A DNA stretch of 64,000 bases from Planctomycetota bacterium (GTDB taxonomy: Bacteria; Planctomycetota; UBA1135; GCA-002686595), in the NCBI GenBank assembly GCA_020638835.1, contig JACKHV010000002.1:62001-126000 (forward strand), given 5' to 3'. Each line of letters opens with the position of its first letter. Position 1 is the stretch's first letter. Below are positions 1 to 8,117 of the stretch, one piece after another. The notes under the pieces are model-generated. The model did not search any database. It was not told where the DNA came from and worked only from the letters and a program-made list of their open reading frames with translations. Position numbers and translations under genes: made by a program.

Positions 1-1299
1 GAACGCGAGGAGATCTACCTACCGGTGATCAGGAACCTCGGCACGCAGAAGCTTCGGATGCCGAGGCTCCAGAAGACGATCCAGGGTATGAGCACGGAGC
101 ATGGTGATCCCTTCAAGCGCTTGGGGCCGGTGCCGACGCTCGCGAAGCCCGACCCCTCGAGCGAGCCCGGAACGGACTACTTGCAGCGCAATCGAGTCGT
201 GCTGAATTGGTACCCGAAGATCCGTGCCGAGGCTTCGGAGAAGCACTTGGGGGCCGATGCGGTCGCGGCACCCAACGAGGAGTTTCTGACCGAACAACAC
301 GTCGCCTTCTTGGATATCGACGCGCTGTACTTCGAGCTGGAACGCTTCAAGGCTGAGCGGGCGTGGTTCAACTTCAACTTGTCTCGTCCCGCCATTCAAG
401 AGTTGCTCTACGACAAGACTTGGTATCGACTGCAGATCCCGGCGTCGGAGATGTCACTCGACTCGTTCGAGCGCGTGCGGCTTTGGCAGGAGATCGCGAC
501 GGCGCTGGTGAAGTCGTACGCGGAACGGCTCTACACCTTTCGCAAGCGACAGTGGGAGCTACCGCACCTGGAGTACCGCGAGCTGGACGAGAACGACCCC
601 AATTTGCAAGGCGTGCACGAGTCGCCGGATGATGACAGCTACTACCGCGTTCTGATTGACACGTCGCAAGACGAGATCAAGGCGAGGCTCACCGAACTGA
701 AGTCGGCGATCCAATCCGGCGAGATCCAGGATCTTGAGTTCTCCGGGGTGAAGGTTCTGACCTTCGATCGCCACCTCTACGAACCCTTGCTCTACATCGA
801 ATCAAAGGTCGTGGAGATCAGTCCGACGCCTCTCAACAAGGGCGAGATGAGATTCGTCGAGGACCTGAAGCGGTTCCACACGCAGAACTCGGAGTTTTTC
901 GCCGAACGCGAACTCTACCTGCTGCGTAACCAGAGCCGGGGCAGGGGCGTCGGCTTCTTCGAAGCGGGCAATTTTCACCCTGACTTCATCCTTTGGTTGG
1001 TAACCGGTGAGCGACAGCTCGTGATTTTCGTCGACCCGAAGGGTTTGAGGAACGAGGGCGTCGAGAGTCCGAAGTTGGCCTTTCATCGGACAATCAAGGA
1101 CATCGAAGAGCGGTTGGGCGACGCGTCCATGCGACTCGAGTCATTCATCGTCTCCAGAACGACGTCGGCTGAGCTGAAGCTCTTGACGGGGATGGATAAG
1201 TCGGAGTTCGAAGCTCGTCATGTCGTCTTCCAAGACGAGGACCGCGACAGCTACATCGGCCGGATCCTGGCTGTCGCCACCGCTGTCCCACAGGCCTGA
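1..1299 (+). CDS. C-terminal part of a type III restriction-like helicase/nuclease (Res), truncated by the window edge
   Basis: The reading frame is open from base 1, so the true start lies outside the window; about 432 residues are visible. No helicase motifs remain. Near the C-terminus there is 'FHPDFILWL' followed about 17 residues later by 'FVDPKGL', the PD-(D/E)xK nuclease arrangement found at the end of type III restriction Res subunits and related DEAD/DEAH defence helicases. The preceding 'ERELYLLRNQSRGRGVGFF' also resembles that family. Inference: ATP-dependent restriction of foreign DNA, with helicase domain and methylase partner to the left. The gene converges on the McrBC-like pair at 1426-4471, and a palindrome of the window's repeat family fills the gap between them. 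An in-frame GTG at position 25 is unlikely to be a start because the frame continues upstream. Confidence 0.72.
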   Translation, partial: EREEIYLPVIRNLGTQKLRMPRLQKTIQGMSTEHGDPFKRLGPVPTLAKPDPSSEPGTDYLQRNRVVLNWYPKIRAEASEKHLGADAVAAPNEEFLTEQHVAFLDIDALYFELERFKAERAWFNFNLSRPAIQELLYDKTWYRLQIPASEMSLDSFERVRLWQEIATALVKSYAERLYTFRKRQWELPHLEYRELDENDPNLQGVHESPDDDSYYRVLIDTSQDEIKARLTELKSAIQSGEIQDLEFSGVKVLTFDRHLYEPLLYIESKVVEISPTPLNKGEMRFVEDLKRFHTQNSEFFAERELYLLRNQSRGRGVGFFEAGNFHPDFILWLVTGERQLVIFVDPKGLRNEGVESPKLAFHRTIKDIEERLGDASMRLESFIVSRTTSAELKLLTGMDKSEFEARHVVFQDEDRDSYIGRILAVATAVPQA

Positions 1300-1305
1300 C
1301 CGATA

Positions 1306-1395
1306 CCGTGCCAGGCACGATTCATCCGGGATCGCGGAACGCGCAGGCGTGAAGAGAGCGCAGGGGCGATCCCGGCAGAATCGAGCCAGGCACGG
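1306..1395. repeat. Subfamily C palindrome, single copy, between convergent defence genes
   Basis: Inverted repeat with 30-nt arms (1306-1335 and 1366-1395) that differ at four positions, separated by 30 nt. The arm reads CCGTGCCAGGCACGATTC then ATCCGGGATCGC. It begins 6 nt after the Res stop codon and ends 30 nt before the McrC-like stop codon. The arm matches those at 4541-4749 closely and aligns with subfamilies A and B. Confidence 0.85.
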
Positions 1396-1425
1396 ATCGC
1401 CACGCCTGAGCCAGTCGGATGGAGT

Positions 1426-2682
1426 TCATCCGCCGGATAGCAGGTCCCGCACCCAATCCGCGAGCGCCCCCCGCCCGACCTCTCCCGGCCGCATCGGCAC
1501 CACGCCGCTCGCGCCGCGCCAATCGTTCGGGCGGCACGCCTCGCCGGCGATCGGCGCCGCCGCCCAGGAGCGGTCCGGGCCCGTGGTGGGGAAGCGGACG
1601 CCGGCGACTGTGCGGGCGCGGGCGATGCTCAGGACGTCGAGGTACTTCGCCTTCTGGCGGTGCAGTTCGGGCGAGTGGCTGAGCGTCGGATCGAGCACGT
1701 AGACGCTGGACTCGCTGAGCAGGACGAAGTCCGGACTCGTCTCGCCGTGCGTCACGAAGAGGCCGTGGAGGGGGCGTTTGTAGGAGGCGAGGCGGGGTTC
1801 GCAGAGGAGGGTGACCGGGGGCTGGGTGGGGTCCTGGGAACGGAACTCGATCGCGCCCGCGAGGAGGAGCGGCGGGATCGGATCGGTGGTGGGGCGCAGG
1901 CCGAGGGTGTGGAGGGTCTCGATCAGTCGGAGGCCGCACCAGCGCTGGTAGAGGTAGGCGAGGTCGATGCCCGAGGCGTCCGGGTCTTGGAGGTCGGCGG
2001 CCAGCGTGGGGAGGTGGACGGCGGGGTCGGTCAGGGCGCGGATGGTGGTGCGCAGGCTGCGCCAGGCCGGTGTCTGCGGGAAGGGGTAAGGCAGGCGCGG
2101 GGTCGGGGAGAGGCGCGTCGGGCTTTGGCGGGCGAGACGCGCGCGCAGGTCGGCGGTGGCGCGGAGGGCGACGTCGAGGGCGCTGCGGCGGGAGTCGAGG
2201 AGAGCGAGTTCGGTGTCGCCGAAGCTGGAGCCCTCGCGGAATCGGACCGCCTCGTCGTAGGCGAGGTCGAGTAGGTTGCGATGGTCCTCGAGTCGCTCGA
2301 GGAGCAGCGCGAGGCCGTGCGCGATCCAAGCGAGGTGTTCGGTGGGCAGCTCGAGCTCGGGGCGGCGCGACTCGAAGACGACCGGCGCCAAGGCGCCGGC
2401 GTGTTCGGCGTAGTCGTAGGGGCGGCGCGAGGGCGTGGCGCGGCGCGGTTCGCGCACGGCGACGATCGTCTCGCGGCCCGTGGCGGGGAGGCGTTCGAGT
2501 TCCTGGAGGGCGCGCGGGGTGGCGCGTTGCAAGGCGTCCGCGAGGCGCAAGGTGATGCCCAGCGGTCCGCGCACGCCGCGGATGCGCGCGGCGGCTCCCG
2601 CGCGCGAGGCGAAGCCCTCGTCGAGCAGGTGTTCCGAAGCCGCCGCGAGGTCGCGGAGCAGGGCGCGCGCGAAGTCGGTCAT
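1426..2682 (-). CDS. McrC-like (DUF2357-type) restriction subunit with a variant PD-(D/E)xK site
   Basis: 418 residues, starting 19 bp after the stop of the AAA+ gene, so very likely co-transcribed. The helical middle region (about 100-270) followed by a C-terminal half with 'SPDFVLLSESSVYVLDPTLS' and then 'KAKYLDVL' resembles McrC/DUF2357 proteins, which carry the nuclease of McrBC systems. In the usual motif a PD is followed by (D/E)xK; here the second element reads D-P-T and a lysine occurs only about 13 residues later. The active site may therefore be migrated or lost. Family assignment rests on layout and the AAA+ partner more than on close sequence recognition. Inferred role: nuclease effector of a modified-DNA or phage restriction system. 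Confidence 0.55.
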   Translation of the reverse strand: MTDFARALLRDLAAASEHLLDEGFASRAGAAARIRGVRGPLGITLRLADALQRATPRALQELERLPATGRETIVAVREPRRATPSRRPYDYAEHAGALAPVVFESRRPELELPTEHLAWIAHGLALLLERLEDHRNLLDLAYDEAVRFREGSSFGDTELALLDSRRSALDVALRATADLRARLARQSPTRLSPTPRLPYPFPQTPAWRSLRTTIRALTDPAVHLPTLAADLQDPDASGIDLAYLYQRWCGLRLIETLHTLGLRPTTDPIPPLLLAGAIEFRSQDPTQPPVTLLCEPRLASYKRPLHGLFVTHGETSPDFVLLSESSVYVLDPTLSHSPELHRQKAKYLDVLSIARARTVAGVRFPTTGPDRSWAAAPIAGEACRPNDWRGASGVVPMRPGEVGRGALADWVRDLLSGG

Positions 2683-2701
2683 GAAAGTGGAACGGCGCTT
2701 G

Positions 2702-4471
2702 TCAGGCCTGCGCGACGTCGAGGCCCGCGTCGAGGGCTTCGCGCCAGGAGGAGATCACCGCGACGCAGCGCTGCAGGCCCGCTTGCTGTTCCTCGCACCA
2801 CTGCTCGAGGTCCTCGAGCACGCGCAGGTCGGCCGGATCGTGCGCGGCGAGGCGCACCTTGGAGAGGACCTGTTGCGCGAGGACCAAGTCGAGCGCAGCG
2901 CCCGCGCGTGCGACCAGTCCGAGCTGCAGGCAGGCTTGCAAGGAACGTGCAGTGCGGATCGAGAAGGATGCGCCGCGCGAACGGAGGCGGAAGTCGAGGC
3001 CCGAGATCGCGTTGACGAGCGGCGCTTCGAGGTCGAGGCCGATGCGCGCCAACGCTTGCTTCGGCGTCAGCTCGAGGTGCACGACGGCGGCGCGGTCGAG
3101 CACGCGGGGCGAGAGCGCGCGCGTCGTGTGGTCGTTGTTGACGGTCGCGATGAAGCGCAGGGCGGGCGAGAGGAAGACGTTCGCGTCGTCCTTCGCGCCG
3201 GTTCCGGCGAGCTGCACGATGCGGTCCGCTTCGTCGTCGTACTGCGAGACGGCGAGCACGTCGGCGAACCAGTGTTCGGGCTGGCTGAGGTTGAACTCTT
3301 CGAAGATCACCAGGCGCGGCGCGCGATCGCCTTCGCGCCACGCGTTGGCCGCGAACTCGAGGAAGCGCGTGAAGGGCGTCTTGACGAAGCGCCCGTCCAT
3401 CGGGTTCACGTAGCCCAAGAGGTCCTCGCGCCCGCGCCAAGTGGCCGATACGGGCACGACCAGAGTGCGCTCGCGCTCCGGATCGTCGAGGAGGCGCAGC
3501 GCGAGGTGGCTCTTGCCGACGCCCGGTTCGCCGCGCAGCACGACGAGGTCGCGCGTGGCGAGGGCGATGCGCAGGTCGAGTAGCAGGTCCTCGCCGTGGG
3601 TCGCTTCGATGCGCGCGGCGACTTCGGGGGTCAGGACTTCGACGCTCGCCTTCGCGGGCGGAGCGGTGCGGGGAGGCGCGGCCGTCGCCGTTGCGACGGG
3701 AGCGTTCGGCCGGCTCTCGACCGGCTTGACGAGTTCGCCGAGGCCGCGGAAGGGCTTGCTCGAGAGCGGCGGGGGAACGCGCACGGGTTCGGGTTCCATG
3801 CCGCGCCCCGTGTACGGCTTGGTGCCGAGTCGTTCGTGCAGCGCCGCCGTGCGTTGCGCGGCGACCTCGAGCCACTCGCCGACGTGTCGCGCGAAGTTGC
3901 GGAAGCGCACTTGGTCGCCGCCGTCGAGCAAGCGCAGCATGCGTTCGTCCGCGAAGAGAGCGCGCAATTCGTCGCCGTCCATCTGCTTCAAGTACATCCC
4001 GCCGAGTTCCTCGTAGCGCGGGCGCGCGAGGTTCATCGCCGCGAGGCAGACCCACGCGTCGTCGTGCGGCACGACGCGCCACTGCGTGCGGTGGCCCATG
4101 TCCTCGCGCTCGACCGTCTTCACGCGGTAGACGCCGAACAGCACGTCGCGCCGGTCGCGGTCGGGGATGCCGAAGGGCGGCGTGCCGCGCCCGCCCCAGA
4201 AGACGAGCAGTTGGTCGTTCAAGGCGTCCGGCGCCGTCTCGAGCAACCAACCCGCGCCGTTCTCCTCGATCACCATGTTCGGCCCGGCCGCGTCGAAGGT
4301 GTGCACGTGGAAACAACGGTCGTCGCCGCGCGCGCAGTAGCTCTCGCGGAAGTGGTCGGGCGCGGAGCAGTTCCAGCTCTCGGGGTCCTTGCAGATCGAG
4401 CCGTCCCACTGGCTCTTGTGCGTGTTGATCTTGCAGGCGATCGCGTTGCCGGGGTGGAGGAGGAAGCGCAT
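2702..4471 (-). CDS. McrB-like AAA+ ATPase/GTPase with novel cysteine-rich N-terminal domain
   Basis: 589 residues from the ATG at 4471; the frame stays open far upstream across dxs, but this is the first ATG ahead of coherent protein. Residues 1-210 form a domain I cannot name, with Cys13, Cys27, Cys35, Cys46 and Cys53 plus His55/His57 and the segment 'SQWDGSICKDPESWNC'; this could bind zinc and recognise DNA or a phage signal. A Pro/Ala-rich linker (about 225-275) follows. The AAA+ core has Walker A 'GEPGVGKS' (about 314-321), Walker B 'RLVIFEEFN' (about 386-394) and 'ATVNNDH' (about 445), the equivalent of McrB's 'MNTADRS'. It is followed by the McrC-like gene. Inferred role: NTP-driven recognition and translocation subunit. 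Confidence 0.68.
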   Translation of the reverse strand: MRFLLHPGNAIACKINTHKSQWDGSICKDPESWNCSAPDHFRESYCARGDDRCFHVHTFDAAGPNMVIEENGAGWLLETAPDALNDQLLVFWGGRGTPPFGIPDRDRRDVLFGVYRVKTVEREDMGHRTQWRVVPHDDAWVCLAAMNLARPRYEELGGMYLKQMDGDELRALFADERMLRLLDGGDQVRFRNFARHVGEWLEVAAQRTAALHERLGTKPYTGRGMEPEPVRVPPPLSSKPFRGLGELVKPVESRPNAPVATATAAPPRTAPPAKASVEVLTPEVAARIEATHGEDLLLDLRIALATRDLVVLRGEPGVGKSHLALRLLDDPERERTLVVPVSATWRGREDLLGYVNPMDGRFVKTPFTRFLEFAANAWREGDRAPRLVIFEEFNLSQPEHWFADVLAVSQYDDEADRIVQLAGTGAKDDANVFLSPALRFIATVNNDHTTRALSPRVLDRAAVVHLELTPKQALARIGLDLEAPLVNAISGLDFRLRSRGASFSIRTARSLQACLQLGLVARAGAALDLVLAQQVLSKVRLAAHDPADLRVLEDLEQWCEEQQAGLQRCVAVISSWREALDAGLDVAQA

Positions 4472-4876
4472 GGGGGGAGTGTAGCGATGCGGGCGGTGGC
4501 GGGGGCGCTGCCCGTCTGCGGCCGGGCAGGGGCGGTGGGGGTACGGTGCCAGGCTCGATTCAACCGGAGTCGCGGGACGCGCAGGTGCTGTCCAGCCTGT
4601 ACGGTGCCAGGCTCGATTCAACCGGAGTCGCGGGACGCGCAGGTGCTGTCCAGCCGCCTGGGCGATTCCGGTCGAATCGAGCCAGGCACCGCGATTCCGG
4701 TCGAATCGAGCCAGGCACCGGCGATTCCGGTCGAATCGAGCCAGGCACCGGGCTCGCCGACGGAATCGGGGCCGGGATGGGATCGGCGGCGGGGCCGGAG
4801 TTAGGATGTCGGGATCTTCGCGGCCCGTCCGAGTCCGGCGATCCGGACTCCGGGGGTAGCGCGAAGCACTGCGACC
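4472..4876. other. Intergenic region between divergent McrB-like gene and dxs, filled by repeats
   Basis: 405 bp with no coding potential that I can support. It must hold both divergent promoters. Its middle is occupied by the subfamily C repeat cluster (4541-4749), leaving about 70 bp next to the defence gene and about 127 bp before dxs. I see no convincing promoter boxes or riboswitch. Confidence 0.6.
4541..4749. repeat. Subfamily C repeat cluster: two left arms and three right arms
   Basis: A 58-bp direct repeat (4541-4598, 4599-4655) begins GTACGGTGCCAGGCTCGATT. It is followed by three copies of a 29-bp unit (4662-4690, 4691-4719, 4721-4749) that begins GCGATTCCGGTCGAATCGAG. The 29-bp unit is the reverse complement of the start of the 58-bp unit with three differences. 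The cluster is therefore two left and three right arms of one palindromic element, apparently produced by nested duplication. The arms match those at 1306-1395. Confidence 0.9.
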
Positions 4877-6841
4877 ATGACCACTCCCGAACCCACCCCC
4901 GCGGAACGCCCGCTCCTCGACGCGATCGAGTCGCCGGCGGATCTCGCGCAACTCTCCTCCGATCGGCTGCCCGAGCTGTGCGACGAAGTGCGCGGCTTCT
5001 TGCTCGAGAACGTGCAGCGCACGGGCGGGCACTTGGGGTCGAACCTCGGGGTGGTCGAGTTGACGGTGGCCTTGCACCGGGTGTTCGACTTCCGGCGCGA
5101 CCGGATCGTGTTCGATGTCAGTCACCAGGCGTACGTGCACAAGTTGCTGACGGGGCGGCGGGAGAAGTTCGGCGGGTTGCGGCAGACCGGGGGGCTGTGC
5201 GGCTTCACGAATCCCGAAGAGTCGGAGTACGACCTGTTCCACACGGGGCACGCGGGGACGAGCATCTCGCTCGGGCTCGGACTGGCGCTCGCCGCTTCTT
5301 ATGAGAAGGAGCCGCCGCACGTCGTGAGCGTGATCGGGGACGCGAGTCTGGGCGCGGGCGTCGCCTTCGAAGCGCTGAACCACGCGGGCGCGATCGGGCA
5401 GAAGCTGCTCGTCGTGCTGAACGACAACCAGTGGTCGATCTCGCGCTCGGTCGGGGCGATGGCGCGTTATCTGTCGCGCATCCGCTCCGCGCGGCTCGTG
5501 CAGCGCGCGCAGCAGGAGATCCAGTCGCTGATCAACGCGATCCCCGTGATCGGTCCGCGCGTCGACCGCACGCTCGACCAGATCGGCGAAGTGATCCGGC
5601 ACAGCTTGGTTCCCGGGCACGTGTTCGAGGAACTCGGCGTGACCTACGTCGGCCCGATCGACGGACACGACGTGCGTCGCTTGGAGTCGGAGATCGAGCG
5701 CATCGCCGAACTGGACGGCGTCGTGCTGCTGCACGTGCTGACGCAGAAGGGCAAAGGGCATCCCGACGCGCTCGAGCATCCCGAGCGGGTGCACGGCGTG
5801 AAGGGCAGCCCGCCCGACGAAGTCGTCGGCACGCGCGGCGCGGGGCGCGAGGACGGCAAGCTGCCTCCGAACGCGGCGGAGGTGAAGCAGGGGCCGGCCT
5901 TCACGAAGGCCTTCGCCTCGTCGCTGGTGAAGCTCGCCGAGCGCGACCTGCGCATCCACGCGATCACCGCCGCGATGCCCTCGGGCACCGGGCTCGACGC
6001 CTTCGCCGAACGCTTCCCGGCGCGCTTCCACGACACCGGCATCACGGAACAACACGCGCTCGCGATGGCCGCGGGCATGGCGAAGGGCGGCTTGCGGCCC
6101 GTCGCGGCGATCTATTCGACTTTCCTGCAGCGCGGCTACGACCAGGTCTTCCAGGAGATCGTGCTGCAAGGGCTGCCGGTGCTGCTGTGCCTCGACCGCG
6201 CCGGCCTCGTCGGGCAAGACGGTCCGACGCACAACGGCGTGTTCGACATCGCCTACCTGCGCACCTTCCCCGGCATCGTGCTGTGCGCGCCGCGCGACGC
6301 GTCGGACATGGAACGGATGCTCGACATGGCGCTGCGCCAGGACGGGCCCGTCGCCGTGCGCTTCCCGCGCGACACGGCGCCCGATCCGGAAGTGATCCAC
6401 GTGCACGAACGCCGCGCGATGGCGCCCGGCAAGGCCGAGGTGCTGTGCGAGGGCGAGCGCGTCGTCGTGTGGGCGTACGGTCCGCTCGTCGGGCAAGCGC
6501 TGGCCGCCGCCGAGAAGCTGCGCGCGGACGGGATCGAGGTGGGCGTCGTCGACGCGCGCTTCGCGAAGCCGCTCGACGAGGAACTGCTTGCGCGCCACGC
6601 GCAGGACTACCGGTGGATCGTGACGCTCGAGGAACATCAGCGCTCCGGCGGCTTCGGCTCCGCGGTGCTCGAGTCGATCTCGCGCCTGCCGCAGACGAAC
6701 GCGCGGGTGCGCGTGCTCGGCATCCCGGATCGCTTCGTGACGCACATGTCGAGTCGCGGGGAACAGCTCGGCTTCCTGGGCCTCGATGCGGCCGGAGTCG
6801 AACAGACCGTCCGCGGCCTGTACCAGTCGACGCGCGTCTGA
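4877..6841 (+). CDS. dxs: 1-deoxy-D-xylulose-5-phosphate synthase
   Basis: 654 residues, a little longer than typical DXS (about 620-640). It condenses pyruvate and glyceraldehyde 3-phosphate, using thiamine diphosphate, as the first step of the methylerythritol phosphate route to isoprenoids. Visible features: 'RTGGHLGSNLGVVELT' near residue 50; the thiamine-binding segment 'GDASLGAGVAFEALNHAG' (about 153) followed by 'NDNQWSIS' (about 182); and the pyrimidine-domain segment 'TGITEQHALAMAAGMAKGG' (about 386) with the conserved Glu. 'QDGPTHNGVFD' lies near 448 and the transketolase C-terminal domain follows. It is the first gene of a short plus-strand operon with NAD kinase 21 bp downstream. 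Confidence 0.97.
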   Translation: MTTPEPTPAERPLLDAIESPADLAQLSSDRLPELCDEVRGFLLENVQRTGGHLGSNLGVVELTVALHRVFDFRRDRIVFDVSHQAYVHKLLTGRREKFGGLRQTGGLCGFTNPEESEYDLFHTGHAGTSISLGLGLALAASYEKEPPHVVSVIGDASLGAGVAFEALNHAGAIGQKLLVVLNDNQWSISRSVGAMARYLSRIRSARLVQRAQQEIQSLINAIPVIGPRVDRTLDQIGEVIRHSLVPGHVFEELGVTYVGPIDGHDVRRLESEIERIAELDGVVLLHVLTQKGKGHPDALEHPERVHGVKGSPPDEVVGTRGAGREDGKLPPNAAEVKQGPAFTKAFASSLVKLAERDLRIHAITAAMPSGTGLDAFAERFPARFHDTGITEQHALAMAAGMAKGGLRPVAAIYSTFLQRGYDQVFQEIVLQGLPVLLCLDRAGLVGQDGPTHNGVFDIAYLRTFPGIVLCAPRDASDMERMLDMALRQDGPVAVRFPRDTAPDPEVIHVHERRAMAPGKAEVLCEGERVVVWAYGPLVGQALAAAEKLRADGIEVGVVDARFAKPLDEELLARHAQDYRWIVTLEEHQRSGGFGSAVLESISRLPQTNARVRVLGIPDRFVTHMSSRGEQLGFLGLDAAGVEQTVRGLYQSTRV

Positions 6842-6862
6842 GTCCCAGCGAGAGAACCGACC

Positions 6863-7852
6863 TTGACCCGACACACGGATCCCGAGCGCGGCAACATCGG
6901 GCCCCTGGAGGTCTTCGACAAGCCCGTCGAGCGCGTGCTCGTGCTCGCCGACAGCGAGAAGGCCGACGTGACGCGACTGCTCGAGGACCTGGAACCGTGG
7001 CTGCGCTCGCGCGTCGGCGAGGTGCAGGTCGAACGCAACCTGCGCGCCTTCTGCGACGAGAGCGAAGGGCTCGGCGCGCCGCGCATCGACGCGCAGCCGG
7101 ACGTGATCGTGGTGCTCGGCGGTGACGGATCGATCCTCGCTTCGGTGCGCGCGTTCACGAACTCGCCGGTGCCGACGCTCGGCATCAACTTCGGCCGCAT
7201 CGGATTCCTCGCGTCCGTGCGCGTGGGGGAGTGGGAACCGGCGCTGGAGGAAGTGTTGACCGGCCGCGCCGTGATCGAGCCGCGCATGCGGCTTACGGCG
7301 GAGTTCGAGACGCGCAACGGATCGCCGGTGTCGGCGGTGGCGTTGAACGAAGTCGTCGTCGCGCGTGGTGCGACGCAGGGCATGCTGACGCTGTCGCTGT
7401 CCGTGGGGGACCAGTGGGTGACGGACTACCGCGCGGACGGGTTGATCGTCGCGACGCCTTCGGGCTCGACGGCGCACTCGCTGGCGGCGGGCGGGCCGAT
7501 CCTCGCGCCCTCGATGACGGGGCTGGTGGTGACGCCGATCTGTCCGCAGTCGCTCTCGCACAGGCCGATCGTCGAGCACCCGGGGTCCGTGCTGCGGATC
7601 ACCGTCGAGCGCTCGAGCGGACTCGTCACGATGGCCGTCGACGGGCAGGGGCACTTCCCGATGTTCGAGGGCGACCGGGCCGTGGTGCGCGCGCACCCGG
7701 TACCTTTCCCATTGCTCGCGCGGCCCGACTCGAACCCGTACCGCCGGGTGCGCGAGCGGCTGGGGTGGCGCGGCAGCTTCGAGCCGGGACCGGACGTCGG
7801 TTCGGTCAAGCAGCCCGAGCAGGCCCGCCACGCACAGGGCGAGAACCTGTAG
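6863..7852 (+). CDS. nadK: NAD kinase
   Basis: 329 residues with a TTG start, 21 bp after dxs. It phosphorylates NAD to NADP. The family motif 'VVLGGDGSILASV' is at about residues 83-95, followed by 'LGINFGRIGFLA', the conserved 'ALNEVVV' (about 160) and 'YRADGLIVATPSGSTAHSLAAGGPIL', which forms the NAD site. Coupling with dxs is sensible because the pathway consumes NADPH. A palindrome begins on the last base of the stop codon. The final 30 residues are charged and likely dispensable. Confidence 0.95.
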   Translation: MTRHTDPERGNIGPLEVFDKPVERVLVLADSEKADVTRLLEDLEPWLRSRVGEVQVERNLRAFCDESEGLGAPRIDAQPDVIVVLGGDGSILASVRAFTNSPVPTLGINFGRIGFLASVRVGEWEPALEEVLTGRAVIEPRMRLTAEFETRNGSPVSAVALNEVVVARGATQGMLTLSLSVGDQWVTDYRADGLIVATPSGSTAHSLAAGGPILAPSMTGLVVTPICPQSLSHRPIVEHPGSVLRITVERSSGLVTMAVDGQGHFPMFEGDRAVVRAHPVPFPLLARPDSNPYRRVRERLGWRGSFEPGPDVGSVKQPEQARHAQGENL

Positions 7853-7969
7853 AGAAGTACGGTACCGCGTTCGATTTTCCAAAATAGCGACCGGGCCGGA
7901 CCGAGCCGCGAGTGGCTCGGTCCGGCCCGGTCGCTATTTTGGAAAATCGAACGCGGTACCGTACTTCTC
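7852..7969. repeat. Subfamily A palindrome, 56-bp perfect stem, at the nadK stop codon
   Basis: Perfect inverted repeat: arm 7852-7907, loop GCGAGT (7908-7913), arm 7914-7969. The outer arm reads GAGAAGTACGGTACCGCG and continues through TTCGATTTTCCAAAATAGCGAC. The inner 17 bp (CCGGGCCGGACCGAGCC) are not shared with the other subfamily A copy at 10405-10510. The left arm begins on the last base of the nadK stop. There is no T-run after the stem, so it is not a textbook intrinsic terminator, although it could still act as one in both directions. Confidence 0.95.
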
Positions 7970-8117
7970 GGCCCGAGCTGGCACTCGATCGTTAAGAACC
8001 GGAGGCGCTTGTGGTTAAGCTGTCGGCGCCTCGCCGCGGCTCGCCACCCCGGGTCGCGTGGGGAACCCCTCACCCCTTCGTCGCATCCCCTCGCCGCGGG
8101 CTCCGGTCCGGGCTCTC

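Noticed and set aside
4662..4749. 29/30-bp repeats next to a restriction module as a CRISPR array.
   Set aside because: The copies are contiguous with no spacers and are reverse complements of neighbouring repeats. There are no cas genes.
2702..7882. A 1726-codon minus-strand reading frame across dxs and nadK into the McrB-like gene.
   Set aside because: Its part opposite dxs and nadK is the shadow of two certain genes and is His/Arg-rich; only the section from the ATG at 4471 reads as protein.
8058..8117. GTG at 8058 as start of the Na/Pi symporter.
   Set aside because: It adds 20 Pro/Arg-rich residues and lacks a better ribosome site than the ATG at 8118.
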